Shown here: one piece after another, positions 56,701 to 64,000 of the stretch
Layout of the letters: each line of letters opens with the position of its first letter
Position numbering within the stretch: the stretch's first letter is position 1
Notes under the pieces: generated by a model
What the model was told of the DNA's origin: nothing
Databases searched by the model: none
What the model saw: the letters and a program-made list of their open reading frames with translations, nothing else
Assembly: GCA_030849075.1 (NCBI GenBank)
Contig: JASAOO010003476.1
Span: 1-64,000, forward strand
DNA: 64,000 bases
DNA from: Zelonia costaricensis
Lineage: Eukaryota > Euglenozoa > Kinetoplastea > Trypanosomatida > Trypanosomatidae
Direction: 5' to 3'
Program-made: the position numbers and the translations under genes

Positions 56701-57161
56701 GCCCACGCTCGCTCCACCCACTTGGCCACGTCGTAACTTGGGATGAGCACGGGGCAGCAGCTGTGGGCCGTGGCGGGGCTCGCCGTGAGCTCGGCGCAGC
56801 CCGCGTTGGGCCGCGTCGTCCAGCTGAGGAAGACGTCCAGCATCCGCAGGCAGCGCACGAGGGCCACGTAGGGCAGCACCCCCTGCAGCACGTGGTCCAC
56901 GAGAAGCCCGGCGAAGTGCGTGGCCACCCTGCTGGCTTGCAGAGACGCGCACCACGACACCAGGGCTGCGCTTGGGCCGACGCGTCGGGCGGCAAAGAGG
57001 ACATCGATGTCGTGCAGGACCTGCATGTAGCGAAGGTACCGGCTGCGCGCCCCAGCGGCCGCCCCTGCTCCGAGGCCGGTGGCGGTCCACTCCACAGTGG
57101 ACGCCTGCAATGCACTCACGAGCGTCGGCAAGTCGTCACGTGCCTCGGCCTCGGTGGCCAT
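50760..57161 (-). CDS. Giant HEAT/ARM-like alpha-solenoid protein
   Basis: A protein of 2133 residues starting MATEAEARDDLPTLVSAL; an in-frame GTG upstream was not used. Almost the whole chain is paired amphipathic helices of HEAT type, for example LALYQSDFTVDCVADVLLC, VALVRCLRMLDVFLSW, ASLVPVAARTAVEVRLIAAR and LLQVLAEARDPLRTVQYLF. A Gly-rich linker interrupts it near 349-379 and an acidic linker near 1355-1392 (D/E/G-rich). No catalytic motif, signal peptide or membrane segment is seen. Size and layout recall trafficking or assembly scaffolds such as HEATR5/Laa1, focadhesin or THADA, but none of their signature motifs could be confirmed, so the identity is left open. It is the largest gene in the window. 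Confidence 0.85.
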   Translation of the reverse strand: MATEAEARDDLPTLVSALQASTVEWTATGLGAGAAAGARSRYLRYMQVLHDIDVLFAARRVGPSAALVSWCASLQASRVATHFAGLLVDHVLQGVLPYVALVRCLRMLDVFLSWTTRPNAGCAELTASPATAHSCCPVLIPSYDVAKWVERAWAAVTSLARDTAGSSTATAMASLCGALQLLPVLLRWHQTGSPLPAFRKSQLPHSLNMVSLEGRLLAFRALPAILQHQPGAHGAQACSYEVMEYVKRGCNRGGDMIVRMTAACSLRTLMEAGLHVPSPGAAYALMDALLELCDDASVFDVADEELHDVGVAMGYLLALYQSDFTVDCVADVLLCVAASSSKARGEERGGHRGSGAGGGVGSLGGGGGVGSGAGSGAGPQAGQRGVRWQYFGGSDAVEGSRVVQRCFNERMTRAAQRALATALATLCSRCATPATTADAIRCCFVLLVPFADDARAYMPRLLADAMLEWAAQLPSNGFRVVLADALRGYVQRSGEDRAVARTAMVALQGVVRTVASSLEIGFNVADDVLAAVKTTPSLLHTGVEVLGAVARTNLLYARHLQHQCARIDSADVANTLTFQLHMRALLDAAREDGLGEADRVSLVHVCLRLLLRLSRGDPPRAVHDIHYRQAELIFRLTELLYDLLRGSTAAVLGTIRDELQPCTLGFMNLLVSSPAPTIAYYKAVTAACVMLRRAPLVSDTERMLAVGLLEARLASHYNGTRAHGAASPTTATSSAAAAAYFAVCRGAVFDLVASRPWLTCRDDGSLRWLAGQAVKDIAAACAQGLPVLSFAEVYGAAVGSAAQSMRLVRRDLLPRTTADETTGGVSSAAAEAPTRPVEDCGGHAVRLLCWTLRHFLQRGPAAIDVCVALLASVKTDLFDVFAAASDATATAAAATAAESAEAEARRALRRDTALWNSLCTVAQLLREAVPGAMPATAAGLWEHEVWKAEVKRWQTLAASLVPVAARTAVEVRLIAARVLGQCLVCTGQADAHTSQTVSAVAQELVGKSQVYDVVGALMVLGEVHSCHHEAAAAGSGAGAGRCEAAAAAKGGGEASIESCPTLPLATSLLAEAWKQLGGSAPTAMTSTPAAAPLLVLVSLRLAHAYPAEVEAALSDGLAAVVLSPMAATNRLWWSPPSALGMLTAVQQLWAAFPGACGMNSLAVRHGTALALLQESFAVVLHGQRVVAPLAAVAALDAVCAFTRRGSAARSPSSPVAAHDSACWPLLLRLCLEYVTAEEDAAAPLRRRTARADAVSRRLATLWLESIEGASCGSEAPRCTGAHLLSPVDVAVQVDVAVRAATRRAWVAVGQSVYTALFAVTGTPDAAPHALSALLPYVRGLHTVLQARSPDVQVDIAKRDADMFAAVEDGDTSDGGHAGGGSDAEGAEEYAAEYADEGLGGGILSDAGAANGGPASAEVGGAPTAASALTFDIAAKEAAMWLMYGVVHTLGSPALTAAAAAADTPGMAEVRGELLPMVVAAVQLVEMHPEVQTSTIAVLHEVLVVWGTCAQSKGAARPTPVLLPWKTQLVVGLTTVLQHGLLTLEGCTALAVQYSRCNLADASSCRRVLRSLLLLLHACHRLTERRRGFLMTGGGSGGHVMVALAKVAHAAASQAEFGSAAEAPSPSRQPAVVADSSQLSLLHALTTPPCQAALTLLCERFITATSLANGYVQAAGTLGLGWRAGDGCGGDDGDDDEDGASATSSVYGARMSVSAGDVLQAVVLLTQEPLSAVLGPALRYAAGCLAVLVLSTLPLAPPTDAASAPFDGNALTCVVALSSKLTVHHQRLLAQLAQEKLQGCLSSSAGSASPSAVALRPTVTALLRVVSAVPIAHDAAAALLERVQPALKEDTDVAAAWRTEAAASLLCIGLTAGITQSSLTPLLAHVSAESLVTALPRDVVAQLHRALHAYRRRAGPAEVRALALTSPAALLLVERSAADAGVGGDALQLRSVLSDRAAWPLLLQVLAEARDPLRTVQYLFGVEDSAASSSDGSSGNNSTSAPAAPASLRACVPRHRAQAELVLAVLSALGGGEDAAVVVLRCGPLLCELLLGWTADAAGPASTAAEAIAVVLRYVVQALATPLAVAFAVALRPVGQHLLRVVAPSAGAALREAIRGLGSAKALQLRAFMESSCA

Positions 57162-58389
57162 TCTGCGAATGCGCGTATCCGCGTGTGTGTTGGAGAGTGT
57201 GGTGGGGTGGGGGAGCGGAGGCAAAGTCCAGGCTACGCGTTCACCGCGTTGGTTGTCCAAGGCGTCAGACACGGGGAGGGAGGAGAAAGCAGCTAGGCAC
57301 GGCGGGTCAATGTGCGGTGCTGCATTCTAGATTCGAATTACGACTGTGTGTGTGTGTGTGTGTGTTGACGCGGCAGAGAAGGGAGGGCGTCTACACGCAA
57401 GCACCCGCCCCCTCTAGGGCGTGTTGTGTGTGGCTGCCCTCGTTGCGACCGCGTCAAGGTCCACCGGCCCCACACAAGAGTGTGGGACACGCGAGGGAGC
57501 CGGTTAAGGAGGCGTGCGTGCGTGAGTTTAGGTGCGTGGGAGAGGCACTGCGCGTGTCGCGGCAGGAGTCTCCGGTAATAGAAGGGCCGTGCGTGCGTGT
57601 ACTTGTGCAGAGGCAGGTGTGCTGTCGTTCAAGGATGCGTAGAGGTAGGCGATAACACGGTAGAGGTGTGGTGAAGAGAGAGAAGGCAAGATGGAGATGA
57701 GGAGGAGGAGCAGAGGGCACGGCTCCACGCGTGTGCCTGCCGTCTGCGTACGTAAGCTGCTGGTAATACACGGGCGTACATCGCACTTACCGAAAGCGGT
57801 GCGTGCGTGCGCGCGGCGGCGGCGAGGGCAGAGGCGGTCCAATGCCGGTAGACGCCGGTGCAAGGACCCCCCCCACTCTCCACTCCCCACCCCCCGATGG
57901 GGGCAGTCCACGTTGCCGTTGTGTTTCTTGAGGAGATGCAGGACGCGCAAGGGACCGCCGCGGCGGAACGGCACGACGAGAAAGGTGACTTCACTGGATA
58001 GTTGAAAGGGGGCGCCGCGGGCGGTCGTGACGCCCGGGCCCAGCACTGTACATGTGAGACAACAGGAAAGCAGAGAGAAGCGGGGGAGGGGCGAGGGACA
58101 CCAGCAGCACCGTCGCATCCCTCGCCTCCTCCAACCCCCTCCCCCGCCTCCCCATCGTGTGAGTGAACCACAACTCGAACGTACACGTGCTCTGTGTGCG
58201 TGCGTGTGTGTGTGTGTGTGGGTGTGTGAGGGGGGGGAGGGGAAGGCCGTCCCGGTCTCTCTCTCTCTCCGGGAGGAGGAGGAGGGGTGAGCACTCATGA
58301 CTACATCAAGGGAAGAGAACAGGAGCATCAAGAAGCCTCCGACGAGCGGCGGCACAAGCGGCACTTCAAACGCAGAGGACAACGCAGCA
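57162..58389 (-). other. 1.2-kb spacer between the CCDC180-like and HEAT-like genes
   Basis: A GT run (57344-57364, + strand) lies in the 5' flank of the HEAT-like gene, with a C/T-rich sense tract opposite 57190-57225. A sense AG directly precedes the start (opposite 57163-57164). A G/A-rich block spans 58229-58286. Frames here encode His/Thr and Pro low-complexity. No gene is seen. Confidence 0.6.
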
Positions 58390-61300
58390 CTACATAGTCG
58401 TGAGGTCCTTCAGTGTGAGGGCCCACGTCTGCCGCCACTGCGCCTCCTGTCGTTCGTAGAAGCCGAACGCGGTGGAGAGCACCCCGGCTGCCTCGCCGCC
58501 CTGCGTGTCCACGAGCTGCACCACCCCACGCAGCAGCTGCACGCACTCCAGAACGAGCGGGGCGCGCGGCACGAGCAGCGGCACGGACACCTCGGCCACT
58601 CCGGCCCTCGCCTCCGACGCCGCCGCCACTGCTTGCATGCGGCGACCACTCGACGTGGACGGAGTGGCACCCGAGCCAGACGTGCGCCGGGCGGCGATGC
58701 CCGCCTTGCTGTCGCTGGTGGCGTGCGCGGCGACGGGCACGTATGGGGCGGCGGCGAGCGGCAGGGCCACGGCGGTCTGCGGGTGCTGGCTGTTGTACTC
58801 AGACAGCGGCAGGCACGTGTTGAGCGACAGTCCCGGCAGCTCCACGTCCCCCCACTGCGCGGGTTGCACCAACGCCGTGCTCTCTGCCGCAGCCGCTGCG
58901 GCTGCGGCGGCCGCGGCGGAGGCGGCTGACGCTCCGACGTGGCGTTTGCCGCCTGCCGTCGCCGGGGCCGCCCCGCCGCTGGCGTCACCGCCGCGGTGCA
59001 GCGGCATCGTCTCCTGCAGCCGCGGCTCCTTCTTGGCGCTCACCGCCCCCGTCCCCTCCATCGCGGCGGCGGCGCGCTCGTGCTGGGCACGTAGCTCGAG
59101 CAGGTGCCGCAGGCCGCGGTGCTGGCCGCCCTCGATGACCTCGGCCGTCGAGACGAGGTGCTGCGGCGTGACGAGGCCCTTGAGCAGGTGCGAGTACGAG
59201 TGCAGTGCCGTCCAGCACCGGGCCACGTGCAGGCCGACCTCGTCTTGCACCTCGCGCAGGCTACGCGCCCACGCCTGCTGCAGCGCCGACTCGGCCGACG
59301 TGCTGCGGGAGGCCTCCGCGCTTGTCAGCGCCACGAGGGCGGCGGCATCGAGCTGGTTCGCGAAGGAGAGCTTCACGGCGCTTTTGTGGGTGCGCCACTG
59401 CTGGCCGCTGAGCGCCTGATACTGCATCCACGGCTTCAGCACCGCCTCCACCCGCTCGAGCACCGCCGTCATCGCCTCCGCTCGCAGCGTCGAGACGAGC
59501 AGGCCCGGCGTGCTCTGCAGCGCGTTCCACAGCTCCTGCACGCGCTGGCGGAACGGCTGGCTTGCCTTGGCCGCGTACGAGCGCACCCGCTCCTGTTGCG
59601 CGCGGCAGAGGGCGGCGACGGCGGCGTTGAAGGAGTCGAGGGCGCCGTCGCTCATTCCCAGCAGCCGGCGGTGCAGCTCGCCGGGGTGGGCGCTCACGTG
59701 GCGCGCCGAGGCCGCCTCTGCGTCGGTGACGACTTGCGACACCCACTGCGTCACCTGCTCGGCGTACGTCGCGGGGTTCGACAACGGCATGGCCGTGTGG
59801 CCGGCGGCGGCGGCGGAGGCGACGGCAGCGGTGGGCACCGCCTTGCCGCGCCGGTTGCCCTTCGTCGTGCCCTGGCGGCTCCCCATGCGGCTGCGACCCG
59901 CCTCATGGCCCTCTTCCCCCAGCGGCATGGGCAGCACGTAATGCATCGCCGGCACACGCCACATCTCCACCGCGTGGGCGAGCAGCCCGAGCCGGCACCC
60001 ACGCGTGTACAGCTGCCCGCGCAGCTCGTCGAGGGCGGCAAGGACGGTGGAGGCTGGCGCACCGCGCACGCGCTCGCGCTGGGCCGCCTTGGCGACGTCG
60101 AGGTTGTGTTCGATGCAGTCCTCAAGCTCCTCCAGCGTCAGCGGCGCATCCATGAGGGCCGCGCCGCCGTCCACAGGGGCCGCGGCGGTGCTGGGGTCGT
60201 CCTTGAAGAGCGCCCGCAGCGCCGATGGCAGGTCGATCGTCGTCATCGCCGCGGCCTCCTCCACGTCCTTCACGACACGCGCCACGCCGGCCGCCAGCGC
60301 CGCCTCCTCCGTTGCCGCGGTGGTCAGCAGCGTCTGCACCTGTGTCTTGAGCCGCGCAATGCCCTCCTGCACCTGCTGGAACATGGCCAGCTCCGCGCTG
60401 CTGTGGTGGACGGCCCGGTCCCACTCCGCCTTCCATGCCTCCACCTCAGCCGCCCGCGCCTGCTGCTGCGCCTCCACGGCGAGACGCGACTGCGTCATCG
60501 TGTCCAGCACCTCCGCCCGCAGGTGGTCGACGCGCAGCTGGACCGGGTCGTCCGGCGGCAGCGTGGCCGCCGTCTGCCCACCGCTCAACTCCGCGGCGCG
60601 GTCGCGCAGCAGCTGCGCACAGTCCTCCTCGATCGCCTCGCGGGCTCGATCGAGGCTCAGCGTCGCCTCCGCGCATCGGTCAGTCAGGGCGGAGCCGTAC
60701 TGCACGCACAGCGCGTCGTGGCGAGCCGAGACCGTCTTGATGGTGTTGACCGACATTGCCTCGCGCAGCTTCACGAGCAGCGCAGCGAGCTCGCGAATCG
60801 TGGCCTCATCGGAGGCGCTGTGCGGGGGCTGCGTGAAGAAGGTGTGCCTCAGCGTCTGCACGCGGGACACCCGCTCCGCAATGCGTGCGAGCATCTTGTC
60901 GCCGCGGTTCTTCATGTCCTCCAGCTCCCGAACCCGCGCCTCGTACACGTTGGCCTGCAGCGTCGCCGGGCGGCGGCGGTGGTAGCGCAGCACCTCAGTG
61001 ACGCGGTGCTGCACCCTCGTCTGCAGCGCCGTCGTGTACAGGCGCCAGTTCGTCCAGGCGTGGCGCTGCAGCCGCAGGCCCCACTCGACCAGCGCACGAC
61101 GCAGCTGCTCCTTCCACTGCACGACGCGCGCTGGTGCGAGGAAGTGCGCTGCGGCCTGCGGCACCATCTCCGGCAGCAGGCCAAGGTAGAAGCGCTGGCA
61201 GGCCGCACCCGGCGCAGCGGCGGCCAGGGCGGTGAGCTCCGCCGCGTCCTCCTCCGCCTCCGCCGCCGACGCCGCCGCCTCGCTGCTCCCGTTGCTGCCG

Positions 61301-63561
61301 CTGCGCGTCGTGACGCACGTGAAGCGGAAGGCGACGGACTCGATGGTGAACTCTTCTCCATGCGACGCCGTCCAGCGCGACGGGTCAGCGGTCAGCGACC
61401 CGGGAGCTTCACTGGTACGCGGGGATGTGACGAGCACCTGCAGCCCTGCCGCCGCGGCGCTTGCTGGGCCGGCGGTGGTGGTAGCGGTGCTGCTGTTCGC
61501 GGCGGCGAGGCCGCTCGCACGGCCGCCGGCGCGCTGCGGCACCAGTGCGCTCTGTCGCTTTGAAGGCTGCACCGGCGACGGCGGCGACGCCTCCGTATCG
61601 TCGACGCGGGTCAGCGGCAGCCACGCCATGCCGGCCTGCGCGGCGACTTCCCTCACGCAGACGTGCCCGGCGTGCAGCACGGCACCGGCCGCCTCCGCCA
61701 CGCGGGTGCGCACGGCGTCGTAGTAGCTGGTGTGGGCATCCGCGATAGCCTGCAGACACGTGAGGCCGGCGGTGTAGCACGCCTCTGCCGCGGCGGTGGT
61801 CTCGTCCTGGCGGAGCTCGTCCTCGAGGGCGCGCAGCCGCTGCTCCAGCTCCGCCACCTCGTCGCGGTGGTCCATCTCCTTCTCGTGCCACTGGGCGTAC
61901 AGGCCCCGCAGAACGCCCAGCATGCCGCGCGTGGAGGCGAGCAGGATGTCGGTGGCGCCCTCAAGGCTGACGAGCATGCTGCCGGTAGAGGTGACGGCCT
62001 CCGTGCTGAACTGCCGGTAGCCACGCCGGAAGCCGCGCGCGACGACGCGGGTGAACCACTGCCCCTCCTTCTCGATCGACGGCACGCACGGCGCCCACAC
62101 GGCGGACTGCGACGTGGACTGCCGCACCGCGAGCACCCCGGCGTGCGCGTGCAGGAGGGCGACCAGCGCGTCGTCGATGAGGCCGGCCGTCTCCCCAGGA
62201 GGCACGCTCGTGGCGCTCCGCCCCACATCGCCGGAGGCCAGCGAGGCGCGCTGCAGCAGGTCCTCCTCCTCCGCCAGCGGCCGTGCCAGCACGTCGATGT
62301 CGTCCAGCGTGTGCGCCGCCAGCGCCGCCGCGACCGCCGCGCGCGCCGCCTCGTCGGCTTGCACGCGCACGACGAGCTCGTCGCAGCGGGCGCGGCAGTG
62401 CCGCACAAGCACGCTGACGCGCATCTGCCACTCCTCCAGCACCGCGCGAGGGTCCTCGCCCACGAACACGTCGGCCTGCGCGACGTTCGGCTGGAAGCAG
62501 CGCAGCCACCCGTTCGCGCCGCTGCCGCCGCACACCTGCGCCTCTGCCGTCACCGTCCCGGGCTGCGCCACCCCCAGCGAGTCCACCACCTCCGTCAGGC
62601 CGCGCACGAGGCCCTCCGCCTCCGACCGGATCGCCGCGGCGAGCTCCCCCGCGGCGTGCACCGAATGCAGCCGCCCCTCCGGCCGGCGGAAGAGTGCGGA
62701 GCGCAGCACCGTGATGCACCACGTCACGTGCTGCTGCGCCATGCACACCTGCGTGTCGCGGTAGACGCCGACGAGGCTGTGCTGGTAGTGCTGGTGCTTG
62801 TACAGCTCCCGCTGCCGCAGTCGCGTCGCCATGGTCTGCATCACGAGGTAGTTGCCGCCGAGCTGCTGGTTTGTGTGGTGCAGGATGCGCTGAGCGAGCA
62901 CCTGCGACTCCGTTGTGCTCGTCACGGCGATGCGCGTCAGGCTCGCCATGAGGTCGTGCACGGCTGACTGGATGTGCGCGCGGCGTGCCTCCTCGGCGCC
63001 GGCGATCTCCGTGAAGCACGCGTCGATCATCGACATGCGGGCGCAGTAGCTCGTGCGCAGCTCGACGAGGTGCTGCACGATGCGCAGCCGCTCCTCCTTC
63101 ATCTGGGCCAGCGCGCGGGCCCGACCGTGCTCGTCCGCGCTGGTGTTGTGGAACTCGTCCGTCTGCACGGGCAGCACGTCGTCGGGGTCTGCGCCGTGCA
63201 CGCCGTCGCTCTGCGCCTGCGCCTCGGCCTGCTGCGCGGCGAGCCGCTCCTGCGCCTTGGCCACGAGGGCAGTCGTCACGTCGTGGCTGCTCGCGAGGGC
63301 GGCGTGCAGCCGGGCCACGCGATGCTGCTGCGCCGCGTCGACCTCGTGGTTGAAGGCGCGCGCGGCGGCGCGGAACGCGTTGAGGGCGTCGTGGTGTCGC
63401 GCGACGAGGCGCTCGTGCAGGGTGCCGCCGCCGGTGGCGCGTGGGGGCGGGGCGGGGCTGGTGGAGGCCGCCGTGGAGGCGCCCGAGGCGGACATGCGGC
63501 TCGTCGGGGACGCCGCAGCCATCACCGCTGCCGTGGCGGCAGCGTTGACGTTTGCGTCCAT
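58390..63561 (-). CDS. CCDC180-like coiled-coil protein (DUF4455/DUF4456 type), probably ciliary
   Basis: A protein of 1723 residues; the start MDANVNAAATAAV is about 11 bases after a C/T tract ending in CTGCAG. Residues 1-46 are disordered. Residues about 46-300 are long helices that fit the DUF4455 layout: HERLVARHHDALNAF, then SMIDACFTEIAGAEEARRAH with a conserved E-x-x-R, then NQQLGGNYLVMQTMATRL (231-248) and RELYKHQHYQHSL. The centre is coiled coil with Ala/Ser-rich inserts. The C-terminal third (ERVEAVLKPWMQYQAL, WRTHKSAVKLSFANQL) resembles DUF4456. CCDC180 proteins are linked to cilia and sperm flagella in animals, which would suit a flagellate. An Ala-rich run occurs near 1545-1560. 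The match was judged from pattern only. Confidence 0.82.
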   Translation of the reverse strand: MDANVNAAATAAVMAAASPTSRMSASGASTAASTSPAPPPRATGGGTLHERLVARHHDALNAFRAAARAFNHEVDAAQQHRVARLHAALASSHDVTTALVAKAQERLAAQQAEAQAQSDGVHGADPDDVLPVQTDEFHNTSADEHGRARALAQMKEERLRIVQHLVELRTSYCARMSMIDACFTEIAGAEEARRAHIQSAVHDLMASLTRIAVTSTTESQVLAQRILHHTNQQLGGNYLVMQTMATRLRQRELYKHQHYQHSLVGVYRDTQVCMAQQHVTWCITVLRSALFRRPEGRLHSVHAAGELAAAIRSEAEGLVRGLTEVVDSLGVAQPGTVTAEAQVCGGSGANGWLRCFQPNVAQADVFVGEDPRAVLEEWQMRVSVLVRHCRARCDELVVRVQADEAARAAVAAALAAHTLDDIDVLARPLAEEEDLLQRASLASGDVGRSATSVPPGETAGLIDDALVALLHAHAGVLAVRQSTSQSAVWAPCVPSIEKEGQWFTRVVARGFRRGYRQFSTEAVTSTGSMLVSLEGATDILLASTRGMLGVLRGLYAQWHEKEMDHRDEVAELEQRLRALEDELRQDETTAAAEACYTAGLTCLQAIADAHTSYYDAVRTRVAEAAGAVLHAGHVCVREVAAQAGMAWLPLTRVDDTEASPPSPVQPSKRQSALVPQRAGGRASGLAAANSSTATTTAGPASAAAAGLQVLVTSPRTSEAPGSLTADPSRWTASHGEEFTIESVAFRFTCVTTRSGSNGSSEAAASAAEAEEDAAELTALAAAAPGAACQRFYLGLLPEMVPQAAAHFLAPARVVQWKEQLRRALVEWGLRLQRHAWTNWRLYTTALQTRVQHRVTEVLRYHRRRPATLQANVYEARVRELEDMKNRGDKMLARIAERVSRVQTLRHTFFTQPPHSASDEATIRELAALLVKLREAMSVNTIKTVSARHDALCVQYGSALTDRCAEATLSLDRAREAIEEDCAQLLRDRAAELSGGQTAATLPPDDPVQLRVDHLRAEVLDTMTQSRLAVEAQQQARAAEVEAWKAEWDRAVHHSSAELAMFQQVQEGIARLKTQVQTLLTTAATEEAALAAGVARVVKDVEEAAAMTTIDLPSALRALFKDDPSTAAAPVDGGAALMDAPLTLEELEDCIEHNLDVAKAAQRERVRGAPASTVLAALDELRGQLYTRGCRLGLLAHAVEMWRVPAMHYVLPMPLGEEGHEAGRSRMGSRQGTTKGNRRGKAVPTAAVASAAAAGHTAMPLSNPATYAEQVTQWVSQVVTDAEAASARHVSAHPGELHRRLLGMSDGALDSFNAAVAALCRAQQERVRSYAAKASQPFRQRVQELWNALQSTPGLLVSTLRAEAMTAVLERVEAVLKPWMQYQALSGQQWRTHKSAVKLSFANQLDAAALVALTSAEASRSTSAESALQQAWARSLREVQDEVGLHVARCWTALHSYSHLLKGLVTPQHLVSTAEVIEGGQHRGLRHLLELRAQHERAAAAMEGTGAVSAKKEPRLQETMPLHRGGDASGGAAPATAGGKRHVGASAASAAAAAAAAAAAESTALVQPAQWGDVELPGLSLNTCLPLSEYNSQHPQTAVALPLAAAPYVPVAAHATSDSKAGIAARRTSGSGATPSTSSGRRMQAVAAASEARAGVAEVSVPLLVPRAPLVLECVQLLRGVVQLVDTQGGEAAGVLSTAFGFYERQEAQWRQTWALTLKDLTTM

Positions 63562-64000
63562 CGTGGGCTGTGCTGCAGAGGCGGAAAACGAGAAGCAAGG
63601 GAGAGAGAGAGTGTGTGTACGAGATTGTGTGTCGACAAGGTAGGGGCCGGGGAGGTCTACGCTGCGAGGTTGTGTGCGGCCGCAGCGGTGGTGGCACCGG
63701 TTTCCCCGTTTGCCTTGCTGGTGAGTGGGGCCACTGCAGGGAGTGAGGGGAGGGGTGCGGGCCTGCACACGGGCTTGCTGTGGTGTGGGTGAGAGTTCTG
63801 GAAGAAAGGAAGCAGAGGCGCGTCTGTGTTCGGCCACGTCCGTGAAGCGCTCGTACACTGCTGCGGTGGGATGGCGGTGGAGTTCGCGGAGAAGAGGAGG
63901 GCGGGGGTGGGACGGCGAAGTGGACAAGACATGCGCGGCGCGGCCGATGGAGCAGGAGGAGGAGCGACAGGGCTGAGCGTGCCGCCATGCGAGCAGCGCC
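63562..64000 (-). other. 5' flank of the CCDC180-like gene at the window edge
   Basis: The coding strand shows a C/T-rich tract opposite 63590-63612 and ends in CTGCAG (AG opposite 63573-63574), a clear splice acceptor. No gene is visible in the remaining 400 bases, and the next gene of the unit probably lies beyond the window. Confidence 0.65.

Noticed and set aside
59104..61563. 819-codon frame antisense to the CCDC180-like gene
   Set aside because: Arg/Gln/His-rich composition typical of reverse-complemented GC-rich coding sequence, with no acceptor on that strand.

Overview
The window comes from a trypanosomatid nuclear chromosome, most likely a Leishmania relative (Leishmaniinae). The evidence is the architecture. 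GC is very high, long intronless genes lie head to tail, spacers are pyrimidine-rich on the coding strand, and the first AG after a pyrimidine tract lies shortly before many start codons, as expected for spliced-leader trans-splicing. GT/CA microsatellites are abundant, and no bacterial-type promoters or operons are visible. The flagellar central-pair protein PF16 is unmistakable and fits a flagellate. The species cannot be settled by eye.

Layout. Two polycistronic units converge. The left unit reads on the + strand (about 1.0-31.9 kb). It encodes a PUF/ARM-like protein with a 25-Ala tail, a WD40/coiled-coil protein, a coiled-coil protein whose frame is broken at a single N (8666), PF16, an unrecognised 891-residue protein, a large protein with three ubiquitin-fold-like modules, an atypical SET-domain protein, a membrane-anchored class 3 lipase, a small SARNP/Tho1-like protein and a protein with two tandem ubiquitin-like domains. 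The right unit reads on the - strand (from 63.6 down to 33.3 kb). It encodes a CCDC180-like coiled-coil protein, a giant HEAT-like solenoid, a METTL21-type methyltransferase, a BRO1-domain protein, an EFR3-like protein, a myotubularin-family phosphatase with a degenerate FYVE finger, an unrecognised protein and a C2-like protein. Between the units, 31.9-33.3 kb is a convergent strand-switch region with a sharp C-rich to G-rich transition and strong G-quadruplex potential.

How the genes relate. In trypanosomatids co-transcription does not imply a shared pathway. Even so, the right unit holds several proteins expected to act on phosphoinositide membranes and endosomes (C2-like, myotubularin, EFR3-like, BRO1). 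Both units carry axoneme-type genes (PF16; CCDC180-like). Regulation is expected to be post-transcriptional, through UTRs, so the long spacers matter. The 2.9-kb spacer at 26.5-29.5 kb is the largest and may hide a small gene. No tRNA, rRNA, CRISPR array, transposase or reverse transcriptase was seen.

All family assignments were made by reading motifs, not by database search. Start codons were chosen as the first ATG after the predicted splice acceptor. GTG openings upstream were ignored because this is a eukaryote.
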